This document shows, one piece after another, positions 1-11,429 of a stretch of 64,000 bases of DNA (position 1 is the stretch's first letter; the number at the start of each line of letters is the position of its first letter). A program made the position numbers and the translations under genes. The stretch is taken from assembly GCA_003952965.2 (NCBI GenBank), contig CM025854.1, positions 4,881,931-4,945,930 on the forward strand. The letters are read 5' to 3'. The DNA is from Morella rubra (taxonomy: Eukaryota > Streptophyta > Magnoliopsida > Fagales > Myricaceae). The notes beneath the pieces were generated by a model. The model made no database searches and had not been told where the DNA came from. It saw nothing but the letters and a program-made list of their open reading frames with translations.

Positions 1-1289
1 CTCAATACGAACTCACAGATCGTCCATATTGCACACCCAAACAAGGCCCAATATTGAGATTGTGCTACCTTTTTCTGTACTCTTCTATCTACTACAACAT
101 GCAGTGGTCCTCTACGTGTATATATAATATATGTACACGTCATCCGGCACCACCACAGCTGACGTTACCGGTTGAATGATCTCTCGTAGCCATTGGGGGT
201 TAAAAATATAACCTCAATTTAATGTTTAAATAACGGTAAATAAAGAAAAGTCTAAATTACATGCTACAATTTAAAAAGAGATTTATATAAAATTATATTA
301 TTTAAAATTTTATGCAATTAGTATTAATAAATAGTGTAAGATATATTATTGCAAAGGTTATTGGTCTACGTGTCAGACCGTATTGATGGGATAATTTACA
401 AAAAAAATAAAACTAAAAAATGATGGGATAACGATTAGATCGGTTGGCTGAAAATGATAATGTCCGTCGTCAATTATGGTTTTTTTTTTTAAGCCGGGGA
501 CTAAGAAAGACGCATAAAGGTGACCCACCTTCCTTGGATAACTACTGCATCAGAACGTTCTCCTGCCGATTTAACGCCTCTGCCGCGTTAGACAAGTTTA
601 TCCCTTACAGCTCGGATTCTGTCCTTGTGTCATTGTTAAGTGACCAAAATGACACTCCACAACACCAGTAGGTGTCAAGGCCACGTACTGTAAAATTGGG
701 AGAACCGAAATTTGAGACGGAAAAAAGACTAATTATTGTGATTTGCCACGAGTATGCATGCTTTGTAGAGAGCAAACACTAAAGAAAGAAGGCCGCTATA
801 ACATTAGGGACGACTGCTTTGAGCGGCACTCAATCAGTGAGTCATCAACTTCTTTAACTTTTTCATGGCTAGAGGTCCTATCAAATTCTATTGGCATAGG
901 TGTGAGAAGCTAAAAAAATTAGAAAAGCAAAGGAAAGGACCGGAGTAGGCTTTTTATGATGATAGTATTTTTGTATTTAAACTCACGAGTGGAGAACTTT
1001 CCTGTTAATGAATGACAGCTATATCAAATTCTGATTCAATGGAAATCATTAATTTTATACACCCTCTCCATCATTGAGTAACCATAATCAAATCTCTATA
1101 GACAATTTAATTTTTTATTTTACTTTAAATGGACTAAACCACAAATACATCACACTCAAGCTTGTAATAATCTCAAGAAAATTACCGAATAAGTGAAGTT
1201 TTAAAGAACAAAAGCCTTCGGATTGGGTTTTCTACACACGGAACTCATCTGTTTAAAAAACGATGGGAGCCGGTCCCGTCGATGACAGG

Positions 1290-1345
1290 GTGATCTGGCC
1301 GTTTAAACTCGGTAGTGGTGATCTGGCCGTTCAAACTCGGTAGTG
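1290..1345 (+). repeat. 28-bp direct tandem repeat, two copies
   Basis: Two adjacent 28-bp units (1290-1317 and 1318-1345) share the core GATCTGGCCGTT and differ at one base (T/C) within AAACTCGG-flanking sequence. It lies about 230 bp upstream of the FDH copy 1 start codon. No equivalent is visible upstream of copy 2. Confidence 0.9.
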
Positions 1346-1426
1346 TCACGGGAACAAGATGATAAGACAAGCTACACGTACCCCACATGCGTAGGATAGG
1401 ACCGGCGGAGTAACGGACAATGAAGC

Positions 1427-1435
1427 TATATACTT
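1427..1435 (+). promoter_or_regulatory. Putative TATA box, FDH copy 1
   Basis: A TATATACTT motif sits about 145 bp before the FDH1 ATG. The sequence after it (AAGCAAAGCCAGTTTTGACT) resembles the sequence just upstream of the copy 2 TATA box, so the proximal promoter was duplicated with the gene. The transcription start is inferred only. Confidence 0.45.
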
Positions 1436-1576
1436 TAAAAAGGGAAGCAAAGCCAGTTTTGACTATTTGACAGGGGGACTCTCCTTCATATCACTAGGAG
1501 AGGCTGATCGACAGGCTTCCGTCCCAACCCTTTCCCTCAGAACGCTCGAGTCCTACAGCTGACTTTAAGAGCGAGA

Positions 1577-4500
1577 ATGATGGCTATGAAGCGTGCTGCT
1601 ACTTCTGCGATTAGAGCCTTTGCTTCCTCTGGGGCGATTTCGGTGTCATCGACTTTCACTAGGCATCTGCATGTAAGAAAATCTTTCTATCTTTTCATTT
1701 CAACCGGTTATAGCTTGGGCATATGACTGTGATTTTGGCATCGGTAAACACTCTTCGTAGCTTGCTCGAAAAGTTGAATCGCTCTCTTAACCGCTTTTGA
1801 GGTTTTTTTTTTTTTTTAATTGAAGTTTCAAATCTGCCAAATTCACATGATCGGAAGGTATAAAAGATTTAGATCAGTTGTTTTGAGATCGTCGGTGTGC
1901 GGAATCTCTTCCGACTATCGGACGGTTGGGATCTTGTTAAGATGAGTAAATTAGTTTATTCATGATTATACTCGGGTGCGTTTGGCCCGTCACACTCGAA
2001 GAGTGTTGACAAAGGTGATATGCCACTGAAAAAAAAAAAAAAAAAAAAAAAGATATTTGGCCAACTAAACATTTTTAACTTATCATTATTATTATAATAA
2101 TAAACTTTATCTTACTCAAGCAGATAAGGATGCCAGGATGGCCTTGTTTTCCGGTACTACTCTACTCGGCTTGAGAGCTAAATGGTGAATCATTTTGATA
2201 TGATTACACATCCGTTACAAATTATGTTCTTGATTTTTGACCGATCTGAACATGATTTATTCAACCTTGTCATGCACGAGTGACTATGAAACCCAAGCTT
2301 CATTCGGAAAACGTTTACTGGTCTTCTAGGAGGCTTTGTTGTAAGTTGTTCTGTACTAAATTTGGTCTCAAAGACATTTCTTCCGGTGTGGAACCAATTA
2401 ACCAAATTCATTTGGCGGCTCAAATATCAACGGGGTAATTGAGAAATGCATGAGAGGCATCCTCGATGAACAAGAAAAAAGTAGCAAAGGCCAAATGGCT
2501 CTTGTTTGATAAGAATTTTAATTTGGGGAGGGTCAGCAATCGGTTGGTAAACCTAGCCACTAGTATAGTAAATCTTAAGCCTAAAAGAATAAAGTAGTCT
2601 GCCATCCTGCATTCAAGTTATTAAATTGGATTGTCAACTTATATATTGCTATGAGTGAGTAACTATGGTACGGAAGTAATGCCTTCAGTTTTTCGTCCTA
2701 TGGTGTATGAGGTCATGTTCCTTTCTCTCATCATGAACAGGCTTCTCCTGGAAGCAAGAAAATCGTGGGGGTGTTTTACAGGGCCAACGAGTATGCTGCC
2801 TTGAATCCTAACTTTGTGGGTTGTGTAGAGAGAGGTTTGGGCATAGGTGACTGGCTTGAATCACAAGGTCACCAGTACATTGTCACCGATGACAAAGAGG
2901 GACCAGACTGTGGTCAGTATATGTCAGATTGTATCTTCAGTTATTTAAATATTGCTTTTCATTGGTTGTTTTGACTGATGAATTTTTCAATCGAATCCTT
3001 CCAGAACTTGAGAAACACATTCCCGATCTCCACGTCCTAATAACTACCCCCTTCCACCCGGCCTACGTGACGGCAGAAAGGATCAAGAGGGCCAAGAATT
3101 TGCAGCTGCTTCTCACAGCTGGAATTGGCTCTGATCATATTGATCTGAATGCTGCTGCTGCTGCTGGATTAACAGTTGCAGAGGTCACAGGAAGCAATGT
3201 TGTCTCAGTTGCAGAGGATGAGCTCATGAGAATCCTTATTCTTATGCGGAACTTCTTACCTGGATACCACCAGGCTATTAATGGGGAATGGAATGTTGCT
3301 GCTATTGCTTACAGGGCTTATGATCTGGAGGGGAAGACAGTTGGAACTGTTGGTTGTGGCCGAATTGGCAGGCTTTTACTCCAACGTTTGAAACCTTTTA
3401 ACTGTAACCTCCTCTATCATGATCGTCTCAGAATGGATCCAGAATTAGAGAGTCAGATTGGGGCAAAGTTTGAGGAGGATCTTGACGCAATGCTTCCCAA
3501 ATGTGATGTAATTGTTATCAATACACCTCTCACTGACAAGACAAGGTATATATATAGTTGATAGTTTGTTGGCCCTTTTGAAGTTATAGCTGTTTTACAA
3601 CTTCTCTTTCTTGTTTTGCTTCGGTAGGAGTCAAAACAGCACTATCTGAAACTACTTTGATTACTGCATCTAGGCAGATATTCTTGAGGTTGCCTGAGTG
3701 ATCACTCCATATTTTATGCAAATATGGCAATTCTCTCTTCGCACTTGCTATCAAAGATGTTGGTGCCTATATTCTAGCAGCATCTTGCAACCACTTGGAA
3801 TGGCTACAAGTAATCTTATTGAGGTGACCTGATTAAAACCCTCGATTGGGGCAAGTGACAAGTGATAGGGGTTACCATAAATCAAATTGAGTCCTTTCAA
3901 GTCAGAGCTCAATCCTTAGTGCTCAATTAGTATAATTTACCAAGGCAACTTAGTCTTTACCAGTAGCAATGTGGCATTTTGATTAGTTCAATTAGTGACA
4001 TTTCCAAGGATTTCAGTTTTGTCTAGATGTCTCATATTGCGATAGCATCCAGTTCTGTTGAATATCATGTTTCTGTCTCACTTATAAGCTATCATTATGT
4101 TGGATCAACCACCGAATTCAAACTGATGAAAATTTTTGTCTCTTGACTCAAGAGGGTTGTTCGACAAAGAGAGGATTGCGAAATGTAAGAAGGGAGTCTT
4201 GATTGTTAACAATGCTCGAGGAGCAATCATGGACACACAAGCAGTTGTGAATGGTTGCTCTAGTGGACAGATTGGAGGTAACTCAAAAACTTTGCTGTGA
4301 ATGATATCCTATCCTTTGCAGTCTTTGTTGTTGGGGAGGCATTCAACTTCCATCAGCCTAAAGAAAAATGCAAAAAAGTACATCTACGGTGTTAAATTGA
4401 TAAAAGACGAGGAACTATGTCAATCTCCTCTGATTGGCTAATGGATATGTTTTGTTTTCTAATTCTCCAGGTTACAGTGGCGATGTCTGGTACCCTCAAC

Positions 4501-4788
4501 CAGCTCCAAAGGACCATCCGTGGCGTTATATGCCAAACCACGCTATGACACCTCATATTTCGGGTACCACCATTGATGCACAGGTACTGTCTTTGTTCTC
4601 TTTTTGATTTTTCTTCATTTCCAACTTAACCAATTTCCATCCCAGAACTCTAATTATGGATGGAACTGTTGCAGTTACGATATGCTGCTGGAGTTAAGGA
4701 TATGCTTGAGAGGTACTTCAAAGGCGAAGAATTTCCTCCAGAACACTACATCGTGAAGGAGGGTCAACTAGCAAGCCAGTACCGGTAA
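1577..4788 (+). CDS. FDH: Mitochondrial NAD-dependent formate dehydrogenase, copy 1
   Basis: FDH oxidises formate to CO2 with NAD+ in the mitochondrial matrix. Six exons with GT-AG borders: 1577-1672, 2741-2912, 3005-3545, 4153-4277, 4471-4583 and 4675-4788, giving 386 aa, close to known plant FDHs (about 380). Residues 1-32 form an R/S/A-rich presequence ([15 protein letters not shown]) on its own exon. Seen in the D-2-hydroxyacid dehydrogenase fold: substrate-site Ile130 and Asn154, the nucleotide glycine motif G206-C-G-R-I-G211, Asp229 closing the NAD-binding strand, Arg292 in NARG, Gln321 in PQPAPKDH and His340 in TPH. All sit a constant 8 residues beyond the Pseudomonas FDH numbers. ATG 1577 was chosen because it opens the targeting exon; an in-frame ATG follows immediately. 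Odd points: the second residue of the glycine motif is Cys where copy 2 has Ala, and intron 3 is 607 bp against 121 bp in copy 2. No frame break is visible. Confidence 0.95.
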
Positions 4789-7378
4789 AATTCAGGGTTC
4801 TTGTGTGCAAAACCTACTAGTCTGAGTTTGTTGTCTGCAGAAAGTATAACAGTCAGCAAAGTCCTGAAATAATGTAATTTCTTTAGGATTTGAAAAGCCA
4901 TCTGGTGCTTCTCGTCTTTAGAGCACCTTTGTCAATGACGGGTAGCGGCCGCACCGTAGGTGTGTAACTGAATGGAGATAATGAAATTTCTGCGGATTTG
5001 AAAATTATAAGGATTTTTTTCTTCTTCTAATTTTCTTATATTGCCCAAACTCAAGTATCATAAATGGCCCCTTCTTTTTACATTCTTTTTTGTCTAGGTA
5101 TGGAAACTACCAAAAAGCTGGGAATAAAAGAGAAATTGCGGTATGGCCGTGAATCACAAACGTTATTGTCGTACAAGGCTATAAGCGTAAACGCACGACT
5201 ACTTTCTAGCTGATCTATTTGCTCCTTTCCTCTGTTTTGTTACAATACGACCTGAATCTTACTAATTTTGTGGATTAATGGAAAATTAGGATTTTAAAAA
5301 GAAAGGCTTAATTTTTCTGTTTTTTTTTCCCCTCTTATTTCGAACAATCTTTACCTTGTATTTGTTTAATGTTTAGTGTCATGAGCTTCTGAGGTTTGAG
5401 AGTCCCAAGCCGCAGATGTGAAATCTATGGAAATTTCGGACCCAAATTCCAAAAACAAGTTAAATTCAGGCCATGATTTAGATATGCAATCCAAGCACAA
5501 GCTCAACTCGACACACAAATCGAAAATCGCCATATGTTGCAAACAACAAGAAGGCCCACTATCCGTGTTGGCTAGCTTCTCCCAATTACACCCTTATCAT
5601 CCAGAAAATTGGTAAGCTTGTTCAGTGGCCCATGCCCAGCCCAATGTAAGTCCTAACCGGGAAGCTCAGCCACGTAAGACTATCTCGTCCGATTCTGAGA
5701 TTCTCAGTCAGGTAGCATAAAGTGACCGAAGTGCCCCCTCTATAACACCGTTAGGTTTCAAGAAGAAGAAGTCGTGAAGTGGAAAGTAGGTGGCAGGTCC
5801 ATGTATTGTCGTAAAGCTTACTCTCACAACGATAAAAGACCAAAAAAAATAAAAAATAAAAATTGTGGCAGGTACACGAGATGGGACCACTCGCTCGCGC
5901 TTCAGCAATCAGTAAGAAGAAAGGCCAAAAACAAATTGACATTTGAGACGGCGAAGGGCAGGCATAAGATTGTAATTTGTGCACGAGCTTGAATGGTTGC
6001 GCAGAGCTCCATAACAATTCGTTTTGTCAGCGATCATCAACGTCGTCTAAACTTCTTCAAATTTGTAAGTTCTACTCTTAGAGAACGTGATAGTTATTGG
6101 ATAAACAATTATATAATTCGGTATATATCCCACGATTAGTCAAGTGGTGCGGCGGACGAATCTGGGCAGGTTTGAGAGCTTATTTGTAGAAACTTATTAT
6201 ACAATTTATATAAAATAATTGAAAATGCACGACTTGTGATTAGACACCGCTTTCTATTTATATCTTTTGTTTTTTTTTTTCTGAATGCTTTATAATCTGT
6301 ATCCGAGTAAAGTTTCAACGAAAAGAATGATGATTGAGGTGATAGCCCATGATGGCCCATTCATGGGGGCGAAAAAAAAATGATAACGAAAAACAAAAGG
6401 AATTAATTCGATCAATTTTTTTTTTTCTAGAAATAAAAGAGAAAACATACAACTACAAACGGATAAGATATATTAAGATTCTCATCAAATTTGCAACTTC
6501 AAAACAAATGCTCTGGTGGATATTAGGCGTCGTTTCGCAGAGGAGTACGTCATCCATTATCTTTGGCCCTCTATCCCCAAACATAAAGGATATAACATCG
6601 TCAGACTCCATCATAAGTAGCAATGAACAGCAAACATGGTCAAGTGGCCGCTTAGATGACAATAGGCAGCCGCCTGCCCCAATATGGAAAGCTATAAAAA
6701 GGGAATTTTTAAATTAAAAGTACTTTATCTGAAAAATTATTATTTTTTTCATTAATAAACTCTAAAGAAAATTTTAAAAATAAAAACTAATCCTTCCATT
6801 GAAACAATAAATTATATGAAAAAATTAATATATTTTTCTTGGAAATAGATGCCTCGCTTATGAATAATATTTATAACTTTACTCGTGAAGAATAATTTTT
6901 TAAAACTAAAATTATTAAAATTCAGTCTAAGATCGACTAAAAGCATGAGAGATTAAGATGGTGTTTTTTTTCTCAAAATTTTGAGATATAAAATTTTTAA
7001 AAAAATAAATACATTCAAAAATTTTAAATTTTTATACATATACATTTTATTTTTATAAATTTTAATAAAAAAAAAATTTCGAAAATTTCGAAAATATGAC
7101 AAACGAACGCCGCTAGATAGATTAACAATACTATCAATTAACAGCTATTATAAAATGCCTCGTTTTAAGATGTGACTAGAGACCCCAATTGACAAAGAGC
7201 GGTCCCGTACTTGGATTAGACTGCTACTCTCTGTACACAAAGATCGGAAGCAAAAGCAAGTTTCGACTCCTTGACTGGTGGGATTTTTTCTATATAAAGA
7301 TAGGAGGAGCTGGGGGTGCTTCGCCTTTGTGTGTTTAACTCTCTACTCTCTACTCTCTAGTCATAAACAGCGATAGAA
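4789..7378. other. Spacer between the tandem FDH genes
   Basis: It begins with the FDH1 3' UTR, which shares stretches with the copy 2 trailer (TCCTGAAATNATGTA, then the GCTTCTTGTCTTTAGAGC-like block). The rest is AT-rich, especially 6700-7130, and holds no gene I recognise. The last 150 bases are the copy 2 promoter. Frames at 5418-5615, 5774-5992 and 6349-6717 are low complexity and lack codon structure. Confidence 0.6.
7291..7298 (+). promoter_or_regulatory. TATA box, FDH copy 2
   Basis: TATATAAA lies 88 bp upstream of the copy 2 ATG, a normal spacing for a plant gene with a short leader. The CT-rich stretch after it (CTCTCTACTCTCTACTCTCT) is typical of a plant 5' UTR. The preceding GCAAAAGCAAGTTTCGACT matches the segment near the copy 1 TATA box. 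Confidence 0.65.
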
Positions 7379-9408
7379 ATGGCTATGATGAAGCGTGCTG
7401 CTACTTCTGCAATTAAAGCCTTTGCTTCCTCTGGGAATTCAGTCTCGTCGTCGACTTTCACTAGGAACCTGCACGTAAGAAATTTCTTCTTGTCTGTCAT
7501 TGCAAATTGCGATTAGTTCCAGATTACTGATATGAGTGTCTTCCAGTTTAGTATAAAAATTACGTATCTTTTTTTTTTTTTTTTGTCTGTTTCTTTTTTT
7601 CTGGCCAAAACTTTCAATTATGTAGGGTGCAATCATTCTCCCACATTGTGGGCCCCACACTTACATAACCGGATGGGAGAAAAATATTTGGATAATTGGT
7701 TTTGATATTTGAAATCCACAACTTACTTGGTGTGTATGCAAAATGTTTGACAATTTGAAGTGTTCAGATCATCTGCTATTAACAACAATATTGAAGTTAT
7801 CGACTAATAATAGTTTAGGCTGATTGCCTTCACGAATTCATCATCTGCATATTATTTTGGTCACCTACTTATTTTAAGCGATGGTGTATACGACTCAGTG
7901 ACTCAGTTTTATCATGGTGTTTCTTTCTCCCAACATGAACAGGCTTCTCCTGGAAGCAAGAAAATCGTGGGTGTGTTTTACAAGGCCAATGAGTATGCTT
8001 CCCTGAACCCCAATTTTGTGGGTTGCGTAGAGAGAGGTTTGGGCATACATGACTGGCTCGAATCGCGTGGTCACCAGTACATTGTCACTGATGACAAAGA
8101 AGGACCGGGCTGTGGTTAGTAAAGAGTGATCCGATAGTACCTTCACATTTACATACTGTGTTTCATGTTGTTTTACTGAGAATTTTTCAATCGAATCCTT
8201 AACAGAACTTGAAAAACACATTCCCGATCTCCACGTCCTCATCACTACCCCCTTCCACCCGGCCTACGTTACGGCAGAGAGGATCAAGAAGGCCAAGAAT
8301 TTGCAGCTGCTTCTCACTGCTGGAATTGGCTCTGATCACATCGATCTGAATGCCGCTGCAGCTGCTGGATTAACGGTTGCAGAGGTCACTGGAAGCAACG
8401 TTGTCTCTGTTGCGGAAGATCAGCTGATGAGAATCCTCGTTCTCCTCAGGAACTTCTTGCCCGGATACCATCAGGCTTCCAGCGGGGAATGGAATGTTGC
8501 AGCTATCGCTCACAGGGCTTACGATCTGGAGGGAAAGACGGTCGGAACTGTGGGTGCTGGACGGATTGGCAAGCTTTTGCTTCAACGTCTGAAACCTTTC
8601 AACTGTAATCTCCTTTATCACGATCGTCTCAAGATGGACACTGAGTTAGAGAATCAGACCGGGGCCAAGTTTGAGGAGGATCTTGATGCAATGCTTCCCA
8701 AATGTGACGTGCTTGTCATAAACATGCCTCTCACTGACAAGACGAGGTATATATATTCATTACAATTCTTTCTGGCTCCTTGAAATTTTACCAAATCATA
8801 AGGTTTCTATCTTACTGATCAGACACTGAAATTCATACTGATGAGGATTTTGATCTTGTGACTGAAGAGGGTTGTTCGACAAAGAGAGGATCGCAAGGTG
8901 TAAGAAGGGAGTCTTGATTGTTAACAATGCTCGAGGAGCAATCATGGACGCACAAGCAGTTGCTGATGCTTGCTCCAAAGGACAAATTGGAGGTAACTTG
9001 AAAATTGTCCAAGAATAAATGAATCTCCACTCATGGAATATGTTAAATTATAAAGAGGATCTTTGGGCTAATGGGTTTATATTGTTTTCTGATTCTCCAG
9101 GTTATGGCGGTGATGTTTGGTTCCCTCAACCAGCTCCAAAGGACCATCCATGGCGTAACATGCCAAACCATGCTATGACCCCTCATATTTCTGGTACCAC
9201 TATTGACGGACAGGTACTTAATTTCTTGTTCTTTTTTTGACTGTTTTTGTGTTTTCCATTTCATACTCTAATTTGGATTGGAGTCCCTCTGCAGTTACGA
9301 TATGCTGCTGGAGTTAAGGATATGCTCGAGAGGTACTTCAAGGGTGAAGAATTTCCTCCACAGCACTACATTGTCAAGGAGGGCAAACTCGCAAGCCAGT
9401 ACCAGTAA
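7379..9408 (+). CDS. FDH: Mitochondrial NAD-dependent formate dehydrogenase, copy 2
   Basis: Same reaction and location as copy 1. Six exons: 7379-7474, 7943-8114, 8206-8746, 8868-8992, 9101-9213 and 9295-9408. Their sizes (96, 172, 541, 125, 113, 114) equal those of copy 1 exactly, giving 386 aa. The first exon encodes a 32-residue mitochondrial presequence beginning [15 protein letters not shown]. All catalytic and cofactor residues listed for copy 1 are present, with the usual glycine motif GAGRIG at 206-211. Replacements relative to copy 1 include M263 for T, VADACSKG for VNGCSSG near 301-308, and a C-terminus ending SQYQ instead of SQYR. Introns are shorter (468, 91, 121, 108, 81 bp). 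The gene is head-to-tail with copy 1, 2.6 kb downstream. Frames and splice sites are clean, so both copies look functional. Confidence 0.96.
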
Positions 9409-9800
9409 ATCGGGCCTGTCCTGTTCCATGAAAAACACAAAATAAAAATGACCAGACGCCAGTGATTTGTGTTTGTTTTCTCAGAGAAGTCCTGAAATTA
9501 TGTACTCCCTTTCGGATTTGGAAATCTCGCATGCTTCTTGTGTTTAGAGCACCGTCAGATGCTTCTTGTCTTTAGAGCGTTGCAGCTATCCTGTATCAGG
9601 GTAACTGAATAAAGATTATGTAATTTCTTCTGGATTTCATAAATATAGCCTTCTGTTTTTATGTAAAACCCCAGAATCACAGTTCCACTGCTCTTTTATC
9701 CTGTTTCCTAAAACCCCCGAGAGATTACCCTTCTTGTCTCGGTCTGATAACTTGCTACAAAGTTGGGAAAAAATAGAAATTGGGGTTAATGCATCCTTTC
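9409..9800 (+). other. FDH copy 2 trailer and unique flank
   Basis: The 3' UTR region of FDH2, with two near-repeats of GCTTCTTGT(C/G)TTTAGAGC at about 9530-9580. Nothing else is recognisable. None of it reappears in the right arm, so the palindrome edge lies at or inside the following gap. Confidence 0.6.
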
Positions 9801-9901
9801 NNNNNNNNNNNNNNNNNNNNNNNNNNNNNNNNNNNNNNNNNNNNNNNNNNNNNNNNNNNNNNNNNNNNNNNNNNNNNNNNNNNNNNNNNNNNNNNNNNNN
9901 N
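9801..9901. other. Assembly gap (run of N)
   Basis: About 100 consecutive N, typical of a scaffold gap of unknown size. It separates FDH2 flanking sequence from the truncated Sirevirus and coincides with the left limit of the giant inverted repeat. Confidence 0.99.
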
Positions 9902-10810
9902 AAATTTTAAGTGCCATGAAGGTATGTTTTTAGATTTAATATGATGGGGTGAGCTTAACTGTCTGTTCTTGGGACTACAATCCAAGCAATCACCAAAGAA
10001 GGAATCTTCATAAACCAAGCAAAGTATATAAAGGATCTACTCAAACGCTTTGGAATGGAGAACTTGAAAGTGGCGGAAACACCAATGAGCACATCGCTAA
10101 AGCTTGATGCGGATGAAAAAGGTAAAAAGGTGGACATCACCAAATATAGAGGTATGATTGGAGCTCTCCTCTATTTGACGGCTAGTAGGCCGGATATTAT
10201 GTTTAGTGTGTGTTTATGTGCTAGATTCCAAGCATGTCCTAAAGAATCTCATTTTTGTGCCGTAAAAAGAATTTTTCGATATCTTTTGGGTACTATTGAC
10301 CTAGGACTTTGGTATCCTAGAGACACTCACATGAACCTAGTAAGCTATTCCGATGCCGACTTTGCTGGGTGCAAAGTCGAGAGAAAAAGTACTAGTGGTA
10401 CTTGTCATTTCCTAGGATCATCTTTAGTTTCTTGGAGTAGCAAGAAACAAAACTCGGTTGCTTTATCAACAACCGAAGCGGAATACATAGCGGCAGGTAG
10501 TTGTTGTGCTCAAGTGTTGTGGATGAAACAAACTCTCAAAGATTTTGGACTGGAGTTTGAGAGTATACCCATCAAATGTGATAACACTAGTGCTATCAAC
10601 TTGTCCAAGAATCCCATCCAACACTCAAGGACTAAACACATTGAAGTGAGACATCATTTTCTAAGAGATCATATTCAAAAAGGTGACATCTCACTTGATT
10701 TCATTGGTACTGAGCATCAACTAGCTGATATTTTCACAAAACCCTTGAGTAATGACCGATTTCGTGATCTTAGACGAGAAATTGGGTTTTTAAATGCAAA
10801 TGCTCTTTGA
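9902..10810 (+). pseudogene. Sirevirus RT C-terminus and RNase H (truncated)
   Basis: Encodes the connection and RNase H part of a copia polyprotein. From about 10000 the frame is clean to the TGA at 10808-10810. RNase H landmarks are DADFAGC (first Asp), [10 protein letters not shown] (Glu) and DNTSAINL (Asp), followed by [13 protein letters not shown] and [11 protein letters not shown], the standard copia C-terminus. The upstream part (9902-10000) can be matched to the RT of the right copy only by allowing several frameshifts. It is cut by the gap, so no complete polymerase is present here. Confidence 0.9.
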
Positions 10811-10970
10811 TATGTCTTTTTATTGATTTCCATGGATTTTCATTGTTTTGATGTTTTAAACATGTTTAGAATGTCCTTATATATTGTTACATGTTTGACA
10901 TTCATCAAATACATCATTCCATTTCATTTTGGGCACTAAAAGCTTATTTTTTCAAAGGTTGTTCTCTGTA

Positions 10971-11180
10971 GCGGTCGACCATGTGGAACCGCTACACGAA
11001 GGTCGACCAGTTAGTAGAACTTGTTCTACCAAGCGGTCGATGTCATCAACCGCTATACCTAGCGTCGACCGGTCAGTAGAACTTGTTCTACCAAGCAGTC
11101 GATGGACATCAACCGCTACACCAAGCGGTCGACCGCCTCGTCGAGCCTATATATACTTCAGTTCACATTTTGGTCGACCG
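10971..11180 (+). promoter_or_regulatory. Internal GTCGAC-palindrome array with TATA box, left arm
   Basis: Five GTCGAC cores (10974, 11002, 11064, 11128, 11173) are mostly embedded in GCGGTCGACC and interleaved with a repeated AGTAGAACTTGTTCTACCAA segment. A TATATATA at 11148-11155 follows the fourth core. The ATG of the 3' ORF lies about 280 bp downstream. The same motif and order (array, then TATA) occurs in the LTR U3 of the element, so I infer an internal promoter for the 3' ORF. Confidence 0.6.
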
Positions 11181-11429
11181 CACCCTCTTCTCACGTGAAC
11201 CGCTTCTCCTCTCTCGACTCAAATCCCTCTCAAAACACCATAATCTATCCTATAATCCATCCCAATCATTTTAGCCCATCAAATTCGGCCAAAACCCTCA
11301 CTTTTTGTGTGGATTCACCTCAAAATCCATCAAGCATTCACCTATTAGGGATTTCGGCCCCCTTTGAAACCCTAACCCTAGATTTCCACATTCAGCCCTT
11401 TTCCTCTCATTTTCTCACTCTCAATCATC

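Larger units (their letters stand above)
1..1576. other. Intergenic region upstream of FDH copy 1
   Basis: No convincing gene is visible. The stretch is AT-rich with several homopolymer runs. Open frames are short, lack splice context and match no family I recognise. The last 200 bases are the likely promoter and leader of the first FDH gene. Confidence 0.6.

Noticed and set aside
6526..7113. Possible MITE between the FDH genes, with ends GGCGTCGTTTCGC and AAACGAACGCCGC
   Set aside because: The inverted ends match only with a one-base offset, no target duplication was found, and the interior is plain AT-rich sequence. Chance cannot be excluded.
10971..11180. CRISPR-like repeat array (regularly spaced GCGGTCGACC units)
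   Set aside because: Units are short and palindromic, spacing is uneven, and the array lies inside a plant retroelement. A promoter or protein-binding array is the sensible reading.
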